Shown here: in pieces, positions 18,083 through 28,136 of the stretch
Position numbering within the stretch: the first letter of the stretch is position 1
How the letters are laid out: each line of letters begins with the position of its first letter
Assembly (NCBI RefSeq): GCF_940677205.1
Contig: NZ_OW712331.1
Span: 620,001-684,000, forward strand
Direction of reading: 5' to 3'
Length of the DNA stretch: 64,000 nt
Source of the DNA: [Clostridium] colinum
GTDB lineage: Bacteria > Bacillota > Clostridia > Lachnospirales > CAG-274
Made by a program: the position numbers and the translations under genes
Notes under the pieces: generated by a model
What the model saw: only the letters and a program-made list of their open reading frames with translations
Told to the model about the DNA's origin: nothing
Databases searched by the model: none

Positions 18083-19153
18083 TTGTCTTTAATAATAACA
18101 ATTTTAATATTTGGATTTATTATATTAGTACACGAATGGGGACATTTTATTGTTGCTAGAAAAAGTGGTGTATTTGTAGAAGAATTTGCAATAGGTATGG
18201 GTACAAAGCTATGGAGCAAAGAAAAAGATGGTACATTATATTCTGTTAGGCTTTTTCCGCTTGGTGGATATTGCAAAATGAAAGATGAAGATTCAGCTAG
18301 TGATGACCCTGATAGTTTTTCTAATGCTACTATGCCTAAAAAATTTGCTATAATTTTTGCTGGTGCATTTATGAACTTTGTTTTGGCATTTGCTATATTT
18401 ATTGGTATTACATTTTTTAGTGGCACTGCTACAACTACTGTTAGAGAAGTAACAGAGGGGTCTCCAGCTCAAGAAGCAGGAATACAACCAAAAGATGTAA
18501 TATATAAATTAGACGGCAAAAAAATAAGAAATTTTGAAGATTTAACTTTTCAAATCTCAAGGCTTAAAGAAGAGCAAAATAAAAGTTTAGAATTAATAGT
18601 TAAAAGAGATGGACAAAAAATAAAATTTAATATAAAACCAGAATTTGATAAAAATAACAACAGATATTTAATAGGTATATCACCAGTTTTAAAAAATGGA
18701 CTTTTAGCCAAAGATATTGAAGGTATAGAAAAAAATACTTTTTTTGGTACTATTCGTGATGGATATAATAATATGATATTTACTATAAAAGTTACAATAA
18801 TTGGTGTGTTTGATTTATTCTCAGGTCAAATTGCTTTAAAAGAATTAACAGGACCTATAGGTATAACACCAGTTATTGATAAACATTATGAAACGGCTAT
18901 GAAAGTTAGTGTTAGTGCTACTATACTTACTATGCTTAATATAATGGCTCTTCTTAGTGCTAATATTGGAGTATTTAATCTTTTACCAATACCAGCACTT
19001 GATGGAGGAAGAATAGTATTTTTAACAATAGAAGCTATAAGAGGTAAACCTATATCTCCAGAAAAAGAGGGTATGGTTCATTTTATAGGATTTGTTATTT
19101 TAATGGGATTTGGTATATTAATAGCTTTTAAAGATGTTATAAATTTATTTTAA
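18083..19153 (+). CDS. rseP: RIP-type zinc metalloprotease RseP
   Basis: Membrane-embedded site-2 protease that cuts membrane-bound anti-sigma factors or leader peptides. The zinc motif HEWGH (HExxH) is in the first membrane segment (ILVHEWGHFIVA), a PDZ-like domain follows (about 120-200, GSPAQEAGIQPKDVIYKLDG), and the third ligand block is LLPIPALDGGRIVF. The 356-aa length is normal. The start is TTG at 18083, preceded by GAGGTG. Its targets cannot be told from this window. Confidence 0.95.
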   Translation: MSLIITILIFGFIILVHEWGHFIVARKSGVFVEEFAIGMGTKLWSKEKDGTLYSVRLFPLGGYCKMKDEDSASDDPDSFSNATMPKKFAIIFAGAFMNFVLAFAIFIGITFFSGTATTTVREVTEGSPAQEAGIQPKDVIYKLDGKKIRNFEDLTFQISRLKEEQNKSLELIVKRDGQKIKFNIKPEFDKNNNRYLIGISPVLKNGLLAKDIEGIEKNTFFGTIRDGYNNMIFTIKVTIIGVFDLFSGQIALKELTGPIGITPVIDKHYETAMKVSVSATILTMLNIMALLSANIGVFNLLPIPALDGGRIVFLTIEAIRGKPISPEKEGMVHFIGFVILMGFGILIAFKDVINLF

Positions 19154-19162
19154 TTTTAATAT

Positions 19163-19197
19163 AAAAAGGTTGATTTTTATATAAAATCAGCCTTTTT
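19163..19197 (+). terminator. Hairpin between rseP and ispG (possible terminator or attenuator)
   Basis: A 15-bp stem, AAAAAGGTTGATTTT / AAAATCAGCCTTTTT, with one G-U pair and a 5-nt loop. It ends in five T, directly before the ispG ribosome binding site at about 19217. It may reduce transcription into ispG and polC. Confidence 0.7.
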
Positions 19198-19231
19198 GAC
19201 AACAATTTACAGATTAAAAGGAAGTGATTTT

Positions 19232-20293
19232 TTGATAAATTTTATACAAAGAAAAAAAACAAGAGAAATATCTATTGGTAATATAAAAATAGGTGGTAAT
19301 AATCCTATTGCTATACAATCTATGTGTAATACAGACACTAGAGATGCGAAGGCTACAATAGAACAAATAAAAAGCTTGTCAGAAGAAGGCTGTGAAATAA
19401 TAAGAATTGCTATTCCAGATATGGAGGCTTGTGAAGCTATTAAAGAAATTAAAAAAAATATAAAAATACCTTTAGTTGCAGATATTCATTTTGATTATAG
19501 GTTAGCTTTACAAGCCATAGAAAATGGTATTGATAAAATAAGAATAAATCCAGGTAATATAGGTAATGAAGAAAGAATAAAAGCAGTTATAACTAAGGCA
19601 CAAGAAAGAAATATTCCTATTAGAATAGGGGTAAATTCTGGGTCATTAGAAAAAGATATATTACAAAAATATGGAGAAGTTACACCAAAGGGACTTGTTG
19701 AAAGTGCTTTAAGACACGTAAGAATAATAGAAAAATATGATTATAATAATATAGTAGTATCTATAAAAGCATCTAGTGTTCCATTTAGTATGGAAACTTA
19801 CTCTATATTATCTAATGAAATAGATTATCCATTACATTTAGGAATAACAGAAGCAGGAACTGTATGGAGTGGGTCTATAAAATCAGCAGTAGGTATAGGC
19901 TCTATTTTAAGTATGGGTATAGGAGATACTATAAGAGTATCTTTAACAGGTAATCCAATTGAAGAGATAAAAACGGCTAAAGAGATTTTAAAATCTTTGG
20001 GGCTTAGAAAATTTGGTATAGAGTTTATATCTTGCCCTACTTGTGGTAGAACAGAAGTTGATTTAATATCTATTGCTAACAAAGTTGAAGAAGAATGTAA
20101 AAAAATAAATAAAAATTTAAAAGTTGCTGTTATGGGCTGTGCAGTTAATGGTCCAGGAGAGGCTAAAGAAGCAGACATAGGTATAGCAGGTGGAAAAGGA
20201 TATGGGCTTATCTTTAAAAAGGGAGAAATATTAAAAAAAGTTCCAGAAGATATGCTTATACCAGAACTTTTAAAGCTTATAAATGAGTTATAA
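19232..20293 (+). CDS. ispG: 4-hydroxy-3-methylbut-2-en-1-yl diphosphate synthase IspG (GcpE)
   Basis: Iron-sulfur enzyme of the MEP pathway that turns MEcPP into HMBPP. The sequence has [19 protein letters not shown], a TIM-barrel N-terminal part and the C-terminal [4Fe-4S] cysteines in [13 protein letters not shown] and [17 protein letters not shown] place the start at TTG 19232 (353 aa), because AAGGAAGTGA sits just upstream; the longer frame from 19196 begins inside the preceding hairpin. polC follows 24 nt after the stop. Confidence 0.96.
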   Translation: MINFIQRKKTREISIGNIKIGGNNPIAIQSMCNTDTRDAKATIEQIKSLSEEGCEIIRIAIPDMEACEAIKEIKKNIKIPLVADIHFDYRLALQAIENGIDKIRINPGNIGNEERIKAVITKAQERNIPIRIGVNSGSLEKDILQKYGEVTPKGLVESALRHVRIIEKYDYNNIVVSIKASSVPFSMETYSILSNEIDYPLHLGITEAGTVWSGSIKSAVGIGSILSMGIGDTIRVSLTGNPIEEIKTAKEILKSLGLRKFGIEFISCPTCGRTEVDLISIANKVEEECKKINKNLKVAVMGCAVNGPGEAKEADIGIAGGKGYGLIFKKGEILKKVPEDMLIPELLKLINEL

Positions 20294-20317
20294 AGTTATA
20301 ATTTGGAGTGATTTTAT

Positions 20318-23300
20318 TTGGAAGATAAAAAATTTTCTAATGTTTTTTCTAAAATAAAATTATCTGCTAATGTAAAGACTGTTCTTAAAAATACTATTGT
20401 TTCTAATATAAAAATTAACAGTAGTAGGGCATTAGCTGAAATATTTTTACAAAGTGATAAAGTAGTAAATGAAAACTGCTTAAAAGACTTTGAAGAAGAT
20501 ATATTTGAAAATTTTAAATTTTTAAAAGAAGTAAATATATATTTAAAATATAATTTAGATGATTTAACATTACAACAAAAAGTAGAAAAAATTTGGGATA
20601 ATATAGTAAAAGTTATAAAAGTAAAAAGTCCTATTTGTTTTCCTATATTTAAAGAGGCTACATTTAATATAGAAGAAAATATTTTAAATATAAACCTTTA
20701 TAAAAGAGGAGCATTTATTTTTAAGGCTAAAAAGATAGATACTATTATAGAGGAAGTAATAAAAGATAGATTTGATATTAATGTTTTTGTAAAGTTTATA
20801 GATGTAAATACAAATATTAATAGCGCTAAAGAAAAAAATGATGAATTAAAAGAGCTTATAGCTAAGGCATTAGAAAACACTAATACACAAAACACACATC
20901 AAGTATCACAACAAGATAAATATCCAGATATAAATAAATTTAGGAGAGTAAAAAGGTTATCATTAAAAATAAAAGACACAATAGAAGAAGAAGTAAAAGA
21001 AATAAAAAATTCTGTAATAGACGGAGAAATAATAACTATAAAAGGTAAAATATTTGGTTTAGATATAACTGAAACTAAAAAAGGCAAATATATTGTAAAA
21101 GTAGACATAACAGATATGACAGATTCTATTAGTTTTAAATTTTTTACAGAACCAGAAGATTTTAAAGAAGATTATAGTGATATTGTAAAAAAAGGTAACT
21201 TTGTTGTAGTAAAAGGTGAAATAAGATATGATGAATATATGAAAGAGCTTATATTATCACCTATGGAAATTTGTAAATCAAATCCACCAGAACCTAAAAT
21301 GGACAATAGTCCTGTAAAAAGGGTAGAGTTACATTTACATACTCAAATGAGCAAAATGGACGGAGTAACATCTGTAAAAGATATAATAAAAAGAGCAAGT
21401 GAATGGGGGCATAAAGCAGTTGCTATAACAGACCACGGAGTTGTACAAGCCTTTCCAGATGCTATGGATATAGCAAAAAAGCTTAATATAAAAGTGTTAT
21501 ATGGAGTTGAAGCATATTTAGTAGATGATTTATCAAATGTTGTAGAGCATAGTAAAAATCAAAGCTTATTAGATGAATATGTTATTTTTGACTTAGAAAC
21601 AACAGGGCTTAATAGAGAGTATAATAAAATAATAGAAATAGGTGCTGTTAAGGTGAAAAATGGACAAATAATAGATAGATTTTCTACTTTTATAAACCCT
21701 CACGAAAATTTAAGTAAAGAGATAGTAAATCTAACTAATATAACAGATGATATGCTTGTAGAGGCTCCAGAAGAAAGTGAAATGTTACCTAAGTTTTTTG
21801 AGTTTTTTGGTAATAGTGTTTTAGTTGCACACAATGCTAAATTTGATATGGGATTTATAAAAAAATGGGCAGAACGAAATGGAAAAATAGTAAAAAATAC
21901 TGTTTTAGACACAGTTGGGTTATCAAGGACTATTTTTCCAGATATGGCTAAACATACACTTAATGTAATTGCTAAAAAGTTAGATATTTCTTTAGAAAAT
22001 CATCATAGAGCGGTAGATGATGCAGAAGCTACAGCAAATATATTTATAAAATTTACTGAAATATTAAAAAAGGAGTATAACATAAATAATCTTGATGGTG
22101 TAAATGAATTAGCAAGAACAAATATAGATGTAAAAAAACTAAGACCTAATCATGCTATAATACTTGTAAAAAATCAAAAAGGACTTAGAAATTTATATGA
22201 ACTAATATCTAAATCTAACTTAGAATATTTTTTTAGAGACCCAAGAATACCAAAAAGTGAATTTTTAAAACTTAGAGAAGGTCTTATTATAGGTACAGCT
22301 TGTGAAAATGGAGAGTTTTATCAAGCAGTGTTAAACAATGCAGACGAAGATGAAATAGAAAAGTTAGCAAATTTTTATGATTATTTTGAGATACAACCAA
22401 TAGGAAATAATGAGTTTTTAATAGAAAATGAAAAAGTATCTAACATTAACAGTGTAGAAGATTTACAAAATATAAATAAAAAAATTATAGACTATGGTAA
22501 AAAATATAATAAATTAGTAGTTGCTACTTGTGATGTACATTTTTTAGATAAAGATGACGATTATTTCAGAAAAATAATAATGGCTTCTAAAGGATTTAAA
22601 GATTGTGATAATCAACCACCTTTATATTTTAGAACAACTGAAGAAATGCTTGAAGAATTTGAATATTTAGGGAAAGATTTAGCCTATGAAGTAGTAGTAA
22701 AAAATACAAACATTATAGCAGATATGATAGAACATATATTGCCTATACCAGATGGTACATTCCCACCAGAAATAGAAGGCTCAGATAAAGAGCTAACAGA
22801 TATAACAATGAAAAAAGCAAAAAGTATATATGGAGAAGACTTACCCAAAATAGTGAGAGATAGGCTAGAAAGGGAGTTAAACTCTATCATAAAAAATGGA
22901 TTTGCTGTGTTATATATAATAGCTCAAAAAATAGTTTGGAATTCAAATGATAATGGATACATTGTTGGGTCTAGGGGGTCTGTTGGTTCATCTTTTGCCG
23001 CTACAATGGCAGGTATAACAGAGGTTAATCCTTTATCGCCACATTATTTTTGCAAAAATTGTAAATATTCAGATTTTGATTCTGAAGAAGTTTTAGCTTA
23101 TGCAGGTAATTCTGGCTGGGATTTGCCAGACAAAGTATGCCCAGTATGTGGAACTATGCTATCAAAAGATGGACACGACATACCTTTTGAAACATTTTTA
23201 GGCTTTGAAGGAGACAAAGAACCAGATATAGATTTAAACTTTTCAGGAGAATTTCAAGCACAAGCCCATCAATATACAGAAGAGCTTTTTGGCACAGGAT

Positions 23301-24646
23301 ATGTGTTTAAAGCAGGAACTATAGGTACATTGGCAGACAAGACTGCATACGGTTATGTAAAAAAATATGCAGATGAAAGAAATATGAAAATAAGTGGTGC
23401 AGAGATAAATAGACTTGTAGAAGGGTGCGTTGGTATAAAAAGAACAACAGGACAACACCCAGGTGGGCTTATGGTTGTACCTAATACAAAAAGTATATAT
23501 GATTTTTGCCCAGTACAAAGACCGGCAGATGACCCAACATCTAATGTTATAACTACTCATTTCGATTATCATTCTATAAGTGGGCGTATATTAAAACTAG
23601 ATTTATTAGGACACGACGTGCCAACAATTTTACGTATGTTAAAAGACTTTACAGGGTTTGACCCGCTTAACACACCTATGGATGATAAAACAACTATGTC
23701 CTTATTTACTTCTCCTAATGCTTTAGGGGTAAGTGTTGAAGATATAGAATGTGATACAGGGTCTTTAGGTTTGCCAGAATTTGGTACACCTTTTGTTATA
23801 CAAATGCTTATGGATACAAAGCCTAATAGTTTTTCAGACCTTGTTAAAATATCTGGACTTTCTCACGGTACAGATGTTTGGTTTAACAATGCTCAGGAGC
23901 TTATAAAAAACAATGTAGCTACTCTTAAAGAGGTTATACCAACAAGAGATGATATTATGGTTTATCTTATTTTAAAAGGAGTAGAAAATAAATTAGCTTT
24001 TACTATAATGGAATCTGTTAGAAAAGGTAAAGGTTTAACACCAGAATTTGAACAAGCTATGATAGAAAAAAATGTACCAGATTGGTATATAGAGTCTTGT
24101 AAAAGAATAAAATATATGTTTCCTAAAGGGCACGCAGTAGCATATGTTACAAATGCTTTTAGAATGGGATATTTTAAAATAAACTATCCTTATGCATTTT
24201 ATGCTAGCTTATTTTCTGTTAAAGTAGAAGATTTCGACTATGATTTAATGTGCTTTGGATTAGACAAAGTACAATTAGCTATAAAAGAGATACAAGCATT
24301 AGGAAAAGGAGCTACAACAAAAGAAAAAACAAAATTAGTTGTTTTAGAGCTTGTTAGAGAAATGTATAAAAGAGGATTAAAATTTACAAAAATGGATTTA
24401 TATAAGTCTAAAGGGTTTAAATTTGATGTTACAGAAGAGGGATTGTTGCCTCCTTTATGTTGCGTTCAAGGGCTTGGAGAGCAAGCTACGCAAAATATAG
24501 TAGAAGCTAGAGAAAATGGACTATTTGATACGGTTGAAAATCTTGTTGAACGTACTAAAATAAGTAAAACTGTTGTTGAAATATTAAAGCAAAATGGTGT
24601 TTTACAAGGTATGCCAGATACAAACCAACTTACATTATTTATGTAG
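20318..24646 (+). CDS. polC: DNA polymerase III alpha subunit, PolC type
   Basis: The Gram-positive replicative polymerase with built-in 3'-5' proofreading, 1442 aa. Domains in order: N-terminal region and OB fold (about 230-320), PHP domain start (RVELHLHTQMSKMDG, about 335), DnaQ-like exonuclease inserted in PHP (VIFDLETTGLNREYNKIIEIG, about 425, to HHRAVDDAEATANIF), zinc-binding CKNCKYSDF...CPVCGTM (about 910-950), catalytic PDIDLNFSG (D970, D972), and a C-terminal helix-hairpin region ending in NQLTLFM. The start is TTG at 20318 after GGAGTGATTTTAT, the same leader as the CorC/HlyC-like gene. It ends the isoprenoid/replication run. Confidence 0.98.
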   Translation: MEDKKFSNVFSKIKLSANVKTVLKNTIVSNIKINSSRALAEIFLQSDKVVNENCLKDFEEDIFENFKFLKEVNIYLKYNLDDLTLQQKVEKIWDNIVKVIKVKSPICFPIFKEATFNIEENILNINLYKRGAFIFKAKKIDTIIEEVIKDRFDINVFVKFIDVNTNINSAKEKNDELKELIAKALENTNTQNTHQVSQQDKYPDINKFRRVKRLSLKIKDTIEEEVKEIKNSVIDGEIITIKGKIFGLDITETKKGKYIVKVDITDMTDSISFKFFTEPEDFKEDYSDIVKKGNFVVVKGEIRYDEYMKELILSPMEICKSNPPEPKMDNSPVKRVELHLHTQMSKMDGVTSVKDIIKRASEWGHKAVAITDHGVVQAFPDAMDIAKKLNIKVLYGVEAYLVDDLSNVVEHSKNQSLLDEYVIFDLETTGLNREYNKIIEIGAVKVKNGQIIDRFSTFINPHENLSKEIVNLTNITDDMLVEAPEESEMLPKFFEFFGNSVLVAHNAKFDMGFIKKWAERNGKIVKNTVLDTVGLSRTIFPDMAKHTLNVIAKKLDISLENHHRAVDDAEATANIFIKFTEILKKEYNINNLDGVNELARTNIDVKKLRPNHAIILVKNQKGLRNLYELISKSNLEYFFRDPRIPKSEFLKLREGLIIGTACENGEFYQAVLNNADEDEIEKLANFYDYFEIQPIGNNEFLIENEKVSNINSVEDLQNINKKIIDYGKKYNKLVVATCDVHFLDKDDDYFRKIIMASKGFKDCDNQPPLYFRTTEEMLEEFEYLGKDLAYEVVVKNTNIIADMIEHILPIPDGTFPPEIEGSDKELTDITMKKAKSIYGEDLPKIVRDRLERELNSIIKNGFAVLYIIAQKIVWNSNDNGYIVGSRGSVGSSFAATMAGITEVNPLSPHYFCKNCKYSDFDSEEVLAYAGNSGWDLPDKVCPVCGTMLSKDGHDIPFETFLGFEGDKEPDIDLNFSGEFQAQAHQYTEELFGTGYVFKAGTIGTLADKTAYGYVKKYADERNMKISGAEINRLVEGCVGIKRTTGQHPGGLMVVPNTKSIYDFCPVQRPADDPTSNVITTHFDYHSISGRILKLDLLGHDVPTILRMLKDFTGFDPLNTPMDDKTTMSLFTSPNALGVSVEDIECDTGSLGLPEFGTPFVIQMLMDTKPNSFSDLVKISGLSHGTDVWFNNAQELIKNNVATLKEVIPTRDDIMVYLILKGVENKLAFTIMESVRKGKGLTPEFEQAMIEKNVPDWYIESCKRIKYMFPKGHAVAYVTNAFRMGYFKINYPYAFYASLFSVKVEDFDYDLMCFGLDKVQLAIKEIQALGKGATTKEKTKLVVLELVREMYKRGLKFTKMDLYKSKGFKFDVTEEGLLPPLCCVQGLGEQATQNIVEARENGLFDTVENLVERTKISKTVVEILKQNGVLQGMPDTNQLTLFM

Positions 24647-24670
24647 TTAATTTTATAGATGTTTATTTTG

Positions 24671-24698
24671 AGGCTATATGACTTTATCTATAGCCTTT
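24671..24698 (+). terminator. Terminator after polC
   Basis: AGGCTATA (24671-24678) pairs with TATAGCCT (24689-24696) around a 10-nt loop and is followed by TTT. It begins 25 nt after the polC stop. Confidence 0.75.
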
Positions 24699-24815
24699 TA
24701 AAAATATAAAATTTGAATAAACTATATAAAAAATATTATTTTCACATACAATTATTTAATAATATTTTTTGATATAAAATTTTTACTATTTTTTAAAAAT
24801 AAACATTTATTACTA

Positions 24816-24844
24816 TTGATAATATTTGGAAAAAATGGTATTAT
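24816..24844 (+). promoter_or_regulatory. Sigma-A-type promoter of the secreted nucleotidase gene
   Basis: TTGATA (24816-24821), a 17-nt spacer, and TATTAT (24839-24844) preceded by TGG, an extended -10. It lies 37 nt before the ATG. Confidence 0.6.
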
Positions 24845-24880
24845 TTAGGTGTAAATATTTTTTATAAAAGGAGAGATATT

Positions 24881-26713
24881 ATGCTTAAAAAATTTTTATC
24901 AATTTTAACAGTAATTACTGTACTTGTTAGTTCATTAACTTTTAATGTATTTGCAAATACTATAAAAGATGATGAAATAACGATACGACTTTTAGCAACT
25001 AGTGATATTCATAACAAATTTTATCCTTATGAATATGCTACAAATATGGAGAGTAAACATGGTAGCTTAGCTCAAATAGCGACTGTTATTAAAGAATTAA
25101 AAACAGAAAATACTATTGTTATTGATGCTGGAGATACTATACAAGGAAATTATTCTGAGTTATTTTTAGATGAAGAGATTGTACCTACAATAGCAGGAAT
25201 GAATGCTATTGGATATGACATATGGACTTTAGGTAATCACGAATTTAACTATGGAATGGATTTTTTAGAAAAAGTAATGAAAACATCTAAGGCTAAAATT
25301 TTAACAGGTAATGTTTATAGACCAGATGAAACAGCTTTAGCAGATGATTATACTATAATAGAAAAAAATGGTATTAAAATTGGTATAATAGGTATGGTTA
25401 CACCTAATATTACAAGATGGGATGCTGAAAAGCTTATAGGATATAAAGTTACAGACCCATTAGAAGAAATAAATAAAGCTGTAGAAGAACTTAAAGGTAA
25501 AGTAGATATTATAGTTTCTGTAAACCATATGGGCGAAAGTAATGAATATAATGTTAAAAATTCTGGTGTAGATGACATAGCTAAAAGTTCTAAAGATATA
25601 GATGTTATTATAGCAGCACATGAGCATAAGGCAGTAAAAGGTAAATTATTAAATGATATTTTAATAGTTGAAAATAAAAATGCTGGAGAAACTATTGCTC
25701 AAATTGATATCACTCTAAAAAAAGATACAAATGGTAAATATAAAATTATAGATAGAAAATCAAAACTTATTGATGTTTCAAAATATGAACCAGATAAAGA
25801 GGTTTTAAAAGTTTTAGAAAGATATGACCAAAAAGCTAAAAAAGATGCAAACACTATAATAGGTAAACTTGAATGTGGAGACCTTGTACCTAAAAATGAA
25901 ATTAAAGGTATCGCTCAAGCATATATACAAGATACGGCTCTTATAGATTTTATTAATGAAGTACAATTATATTATTCTGGAGCAGATATATCTGCCGCAG
26001 CTTTACTTAGCACTAATGCTAATATGAAACAAGGAGATATTAAAAAAAGTGATACTTCTTTAATATATAAATACCCTAATACATTATATGTAGTTGAGAT
26101 GACAGGTAAACAACTTAAACAATATATGGAATGGAATGCATCTTATTTTAACCAATATAAAGACGGAGATTTAACTATATCTTTTAAACCAGATAGCAGA
26201 GGGTATTGGTATGATATGTTTACTGGTATAAACTATGAAATTAATATATCAAAAGAAGTTGGTAATAGAATAGAAAATCTTACTAAAGCAGATGGAACAC
26301 CAGTTAAAGATACAGATGTATTTAAAGTTGCATTAAATAATTATAGAGCTAATAGTCATATTTTATCAGATGTTATTTTTAAAGATGGGGACAAGCCTAA
26401 ATTATTACAAATAGACGTTAGAGGAGATATAGGCGGAGTTCGTGAGCTTATAGGAGATTATATCCAAAATGTAAAAAAAGGTAAAATAACAAATAAGGTA
26501 GATAATAACTGGAAAATAACAGGTATTAACTGGGATAAAGAGCTTCATGAAAAAGCTAAAGAACAAATTAATTCTGGAAAAATAAAATTAGCAAAATATA
26601 ATAGTAAATCTATTACTGTTAACGATTTAGTTGATGAAAAAAATAAGCATAATAATATAAGAGAAAATAATAACACAAAAATTGTTAATAAAAAAGTTAA
26701 AAAAGTAGCATAA
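24881..26713 (+). CDS. Secreted 5'-nucleotidase / 2',3'-cyclic phosphodiesterase family protein
   Basis: A 610-aa exported metallophosphoesterase. The signal peptide covers residues 1-25 (hydrophobic core, cut after NVFA). The calcineurin-like domain has SDIHNKF (D42, H44), IDAGDTIQGN (D82, D85) and GNHEFNYG (N119, H120), all metal or phosphate ligands, and AAHEHKA further on. From about residue 330 a 5'-nucleotidase C-terminal domain follows, which binds the nucleoside. There is no LPXTG or membrane anchor, so it is probably released or loosely bound. Likely role: scavenging phosphate or nucleosides from extracellular nucleotides. It stands alone between its own promoter and terminator. Confidence 0.9.
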   Translation: MLKKFLSILTVITVLVSSLTFNVFANTIKDDEITIRLLATSDIHNKFYPYEYATNMESKHGSLAQIATVIKELKTENTIVIDAGDTIQGNYSELFLDEEIVPTIAGMNAIGYDIWTLGNHEFNYGMDFLEKVMKTSKAKILTGNVYRPDETALADDYTIIEKNGIKIGIIGMVTPNITRWDAEKLIGYKVTDPLEEINKAVEELKGKVDIIVSVNHMGESNEYNVKNSGVDDIAKSSKDIDVIIAAHEHKAVKGKLLNDILIVENKNAGETIAQIDITLKKDTNGKYKIIDRKSKLIDVSKYEPDKEVLKVLERYDQKAKKDANTIIGKLECGDLVPKNEIKGIAQAYIQDTALIDFINEVQLYYSGADISAAALLSTNANMKQGDIKKSDTSLIYKYPNTLYVVEMTGKQLKQYMEWNASYFNQYKDGDLTISFKPDSRGYWYDMFTGINYEINISKEVGNRIENLTKADGTPVKDTDVFKVALNNYRANSHILSDVIFKDGDKPKLLQIDVRGDIGGVRELIGDYIQNVKKGKITNKVDNNWKITGINWDKELHEKAKEQINSGKIKLAKYNSKSITVNDLVDEKNKHNNIRENNNTKIVNKKVKKVA

Positions 26714-26726
26714 AATAAAAATTTAT

Positions 26727-26766
26727 AAGTTGTACACTATTAATTAAATAGTGTACAACTTTTTTA
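26727..26766 (+). terminator. Terminator after the secreted nucleotidase gene
   Basis: Perfect 15-bp stem AAGTTGTACACTATT / AATAGTGTACAACTT with a 5-nt loop, followed by a run of T. It is a textbook intrinsic terminator. Confidence 0.9.
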
Positions 26767-26796
26767 TGTTTACATTAATTAACTTTAAAATAATTA

Positions 26797-26825
26797 TTGA
26801 CAAAAAAATTTGCATGAACTATAAT
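26797..26825 (+). promoter_or_regulatory. Full-consensus sigma-A promoter of the gntR-ABC operon
   Basis: TTGACA (26797-26802), exactly 17 nt, then TATAAT (26820-26825). It is the best promoter in the window and lies 48 nt before the GntR start codon. Confidence 0.9.
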
Positions 26826-26857
26826 AAGTGTATCAATACAACTAATACACTTATTAT
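26821..26857. promoter_or_regulatory. Palindromic operator overlapping the -10 (YtrA type)
   Basis: A 13-bp perfect inverted repeat, ATAATAAGTGTAT / ATACACTTATTAT, overlaps the -10 and the likely transcription start. Its core is AGTGTA (26827-26832), 13 nt, TACACT (26846-26851). As I recall, that arrangement is the operator described for B. subtilis YtrA. Autorepression by the GntR protein encoded next is the likely function. Confidence 0.8.
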
Positions 26858-26872
26858 GAAAGGAGGTAAATT

Positions 26873-27223
26873 ATGTTTAATATAGATTTTAGAAATCCTA
26901 AACCTATTTATGAACAATTAACAGAAAGTATAGAGAAATTGGCTATAAAAGGTGTTTTAAAGCCAGATGAACAGCTACCAAGCGTTAGACAGTTAGCTAT
27001 GGAGCTTTCTATAAATCCTAATACTATACAACGAGCATATAGTTTGCTAGAAAGTAAAGGCATAACTTATTCAATAAAAGGCAGAGGTAGCTTTATATCA
27101 CCAAATTGTATAGACTGTATAAAAAATAAGCTTGAATTTATAAGAGATGATATAAAAAGGCTTATAGAAGAAGCTAGAGATATAGGAGCAACAGATGAGC
27201 TTATTTTAAGTTGGCTTAAATGA
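26873..27223 (+). CDS. GntR-family transcriptional regulator, YtrA subfamily
   Basis: A 116-aa regulator. The N-terminal winged helix-turn-helix (about 10-75) reads PIYEQLTESIEKLAIKGVLKPDEQLPSVRQLA and NPNTIQRAYSLLESKG, typical of GntR. The effector part is only about 40 residues of helix, which defines the YtrA subfamily, normally dimeric repressors of neighbouring ABC transporters. AAAGGAGG lies 8 nt before the ATG. It heads a three-gene operon with the ATPase (13-nt gap) and permease. In B. subtilis the equivalent system responds to cell-wall antibiotics; that role here is inference. Confidence 0.92.
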   Translation: MFNIDFRNPKPIYEQLTESIEKLAIKGVLKPDEQLPSVRQLAMELSINPNTIQRAYSLLESKGITYSIKGRGSFISPNCIDCIKNKLEFIRDDIKRLIEEARDIGATDELILSWLK

Positions 27224-27236
27224 AAGGAGAGTATAT

Positions 27237-28136
27237 ATGATAGAGGCAGTAAATGTAACAAAAAAATTTGACAATATAATAGCTGTTGATAATGTATCTG
27301 CAACAATAAAAAATGGAAGTGTTTTTGGGCTTATTGGTACAAACGGTGCTGGTAAATCTACATTTTTAAGAATGGCATCTGGAATATTAAAACCAGATAG
27401 TGGAAATATAAAAATAGATAATGAAGAAATATTTGATAATATAGGAGTAAAAAATAAGTTTTTTTATATATCTGATGAACAATTTTTCTTTAATAATGCT
27501 ACTCCAGAAGATATGAAAAATTATTATCAAACAATATATGAAAACTTTGATATTGAAAGATATAAAAAACTTATGAAAGATTTTAGTCTTGATAGAAATA
27601 GAAAAATAAAAACATTTTCAAAGGGAATGAAAAAACAAATATCGGTTATATGTGGTTTATGTTCAAAAACGGATTATCTTTTTTGTGATGAAACATTTGA
27701 TGGGTTAGATCCAGTTGTTAGGCAAGCAGTAAAAAGCCTTTTTGCACAAGATATAGATGAAAGAAACCTAACACCTGTTATAGCATCTCATAACCTTAGA
27801 GAATTAGAAGATATATGTGACAACATAGGACTTTTGCACAGGGGAGGTATGATATTATCAAAAGATTTAGAAGAGTTAAAATTAGATATACATAAAGTTC
27901 AAATTGTTTTTAAAGAAACTATTACAACTGAAATATTTGAGAAATTGGATATAATTAAAACAGAAACTAGAGGATCTTTAAATGTAATTACTATAAGAGG
28001 TAATAAAGAATATGTAAATAAATATTTAGAAAGTTTACAACCAATATTTTTTGAAATGTTACCATTATCTTTAGAGGAAATATTTATAGTAGAAACGGAG
28101 GAAAAAGGATATGATATCAAATCACTTATCATCTAA
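27237..28136 (+). CDS. ABC transporter ATP-binding protein
   Basis: A 299-aa ATPase that powers the permease encoded next. Walker A is GTNGAGKST (34-42). The signature is the weak FSKGMKKQ in place of LSGGQ, Walker B is YLFCDETFDGLD, and the switch histidine is in ASHNLREL. The extra C-terminal 80 residues resemble those of CcmA/YtrB-type ATPases. A GGAGAG site precedes the ATG, and the gene end overlaps the permease start by 26 bases, so the two are tightly coupled. Confidence 0.93.
   Translation: MIEAVNVTKKFDNIIAVDNVSATIKNGSVFGLIGTNGAGKSTFLRMASGILKPDSGNIKIDNEEIFDNIGVKNKFFYISDEQFFFNNATPEDMKNYYQTIYENFDIERYKKLMKDFSLDRNRKIKTFSKGMKKQISVICGLCSKTDYLFCDETFDGLDPVVRQAVKSLFAQDIDERNLTPVIASHNLRELEDICDNIGLLHRGGMILSKDLEELKLDIHKVQIVFKETITTEIFEKLDIIKTETRGSLNVITIRGNKEYVNKYLESLQPIFFEMLPLSLEEIFIVETEEKGYDIKSLII

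Noticed and set aside
23243-23572. Antisense open frame inside polC, and similar ones inside addB, topB and the hem genes
   Set aside because: No ribosome binding site, compositions mirror the sense gene, and all lie within well-supported genes.
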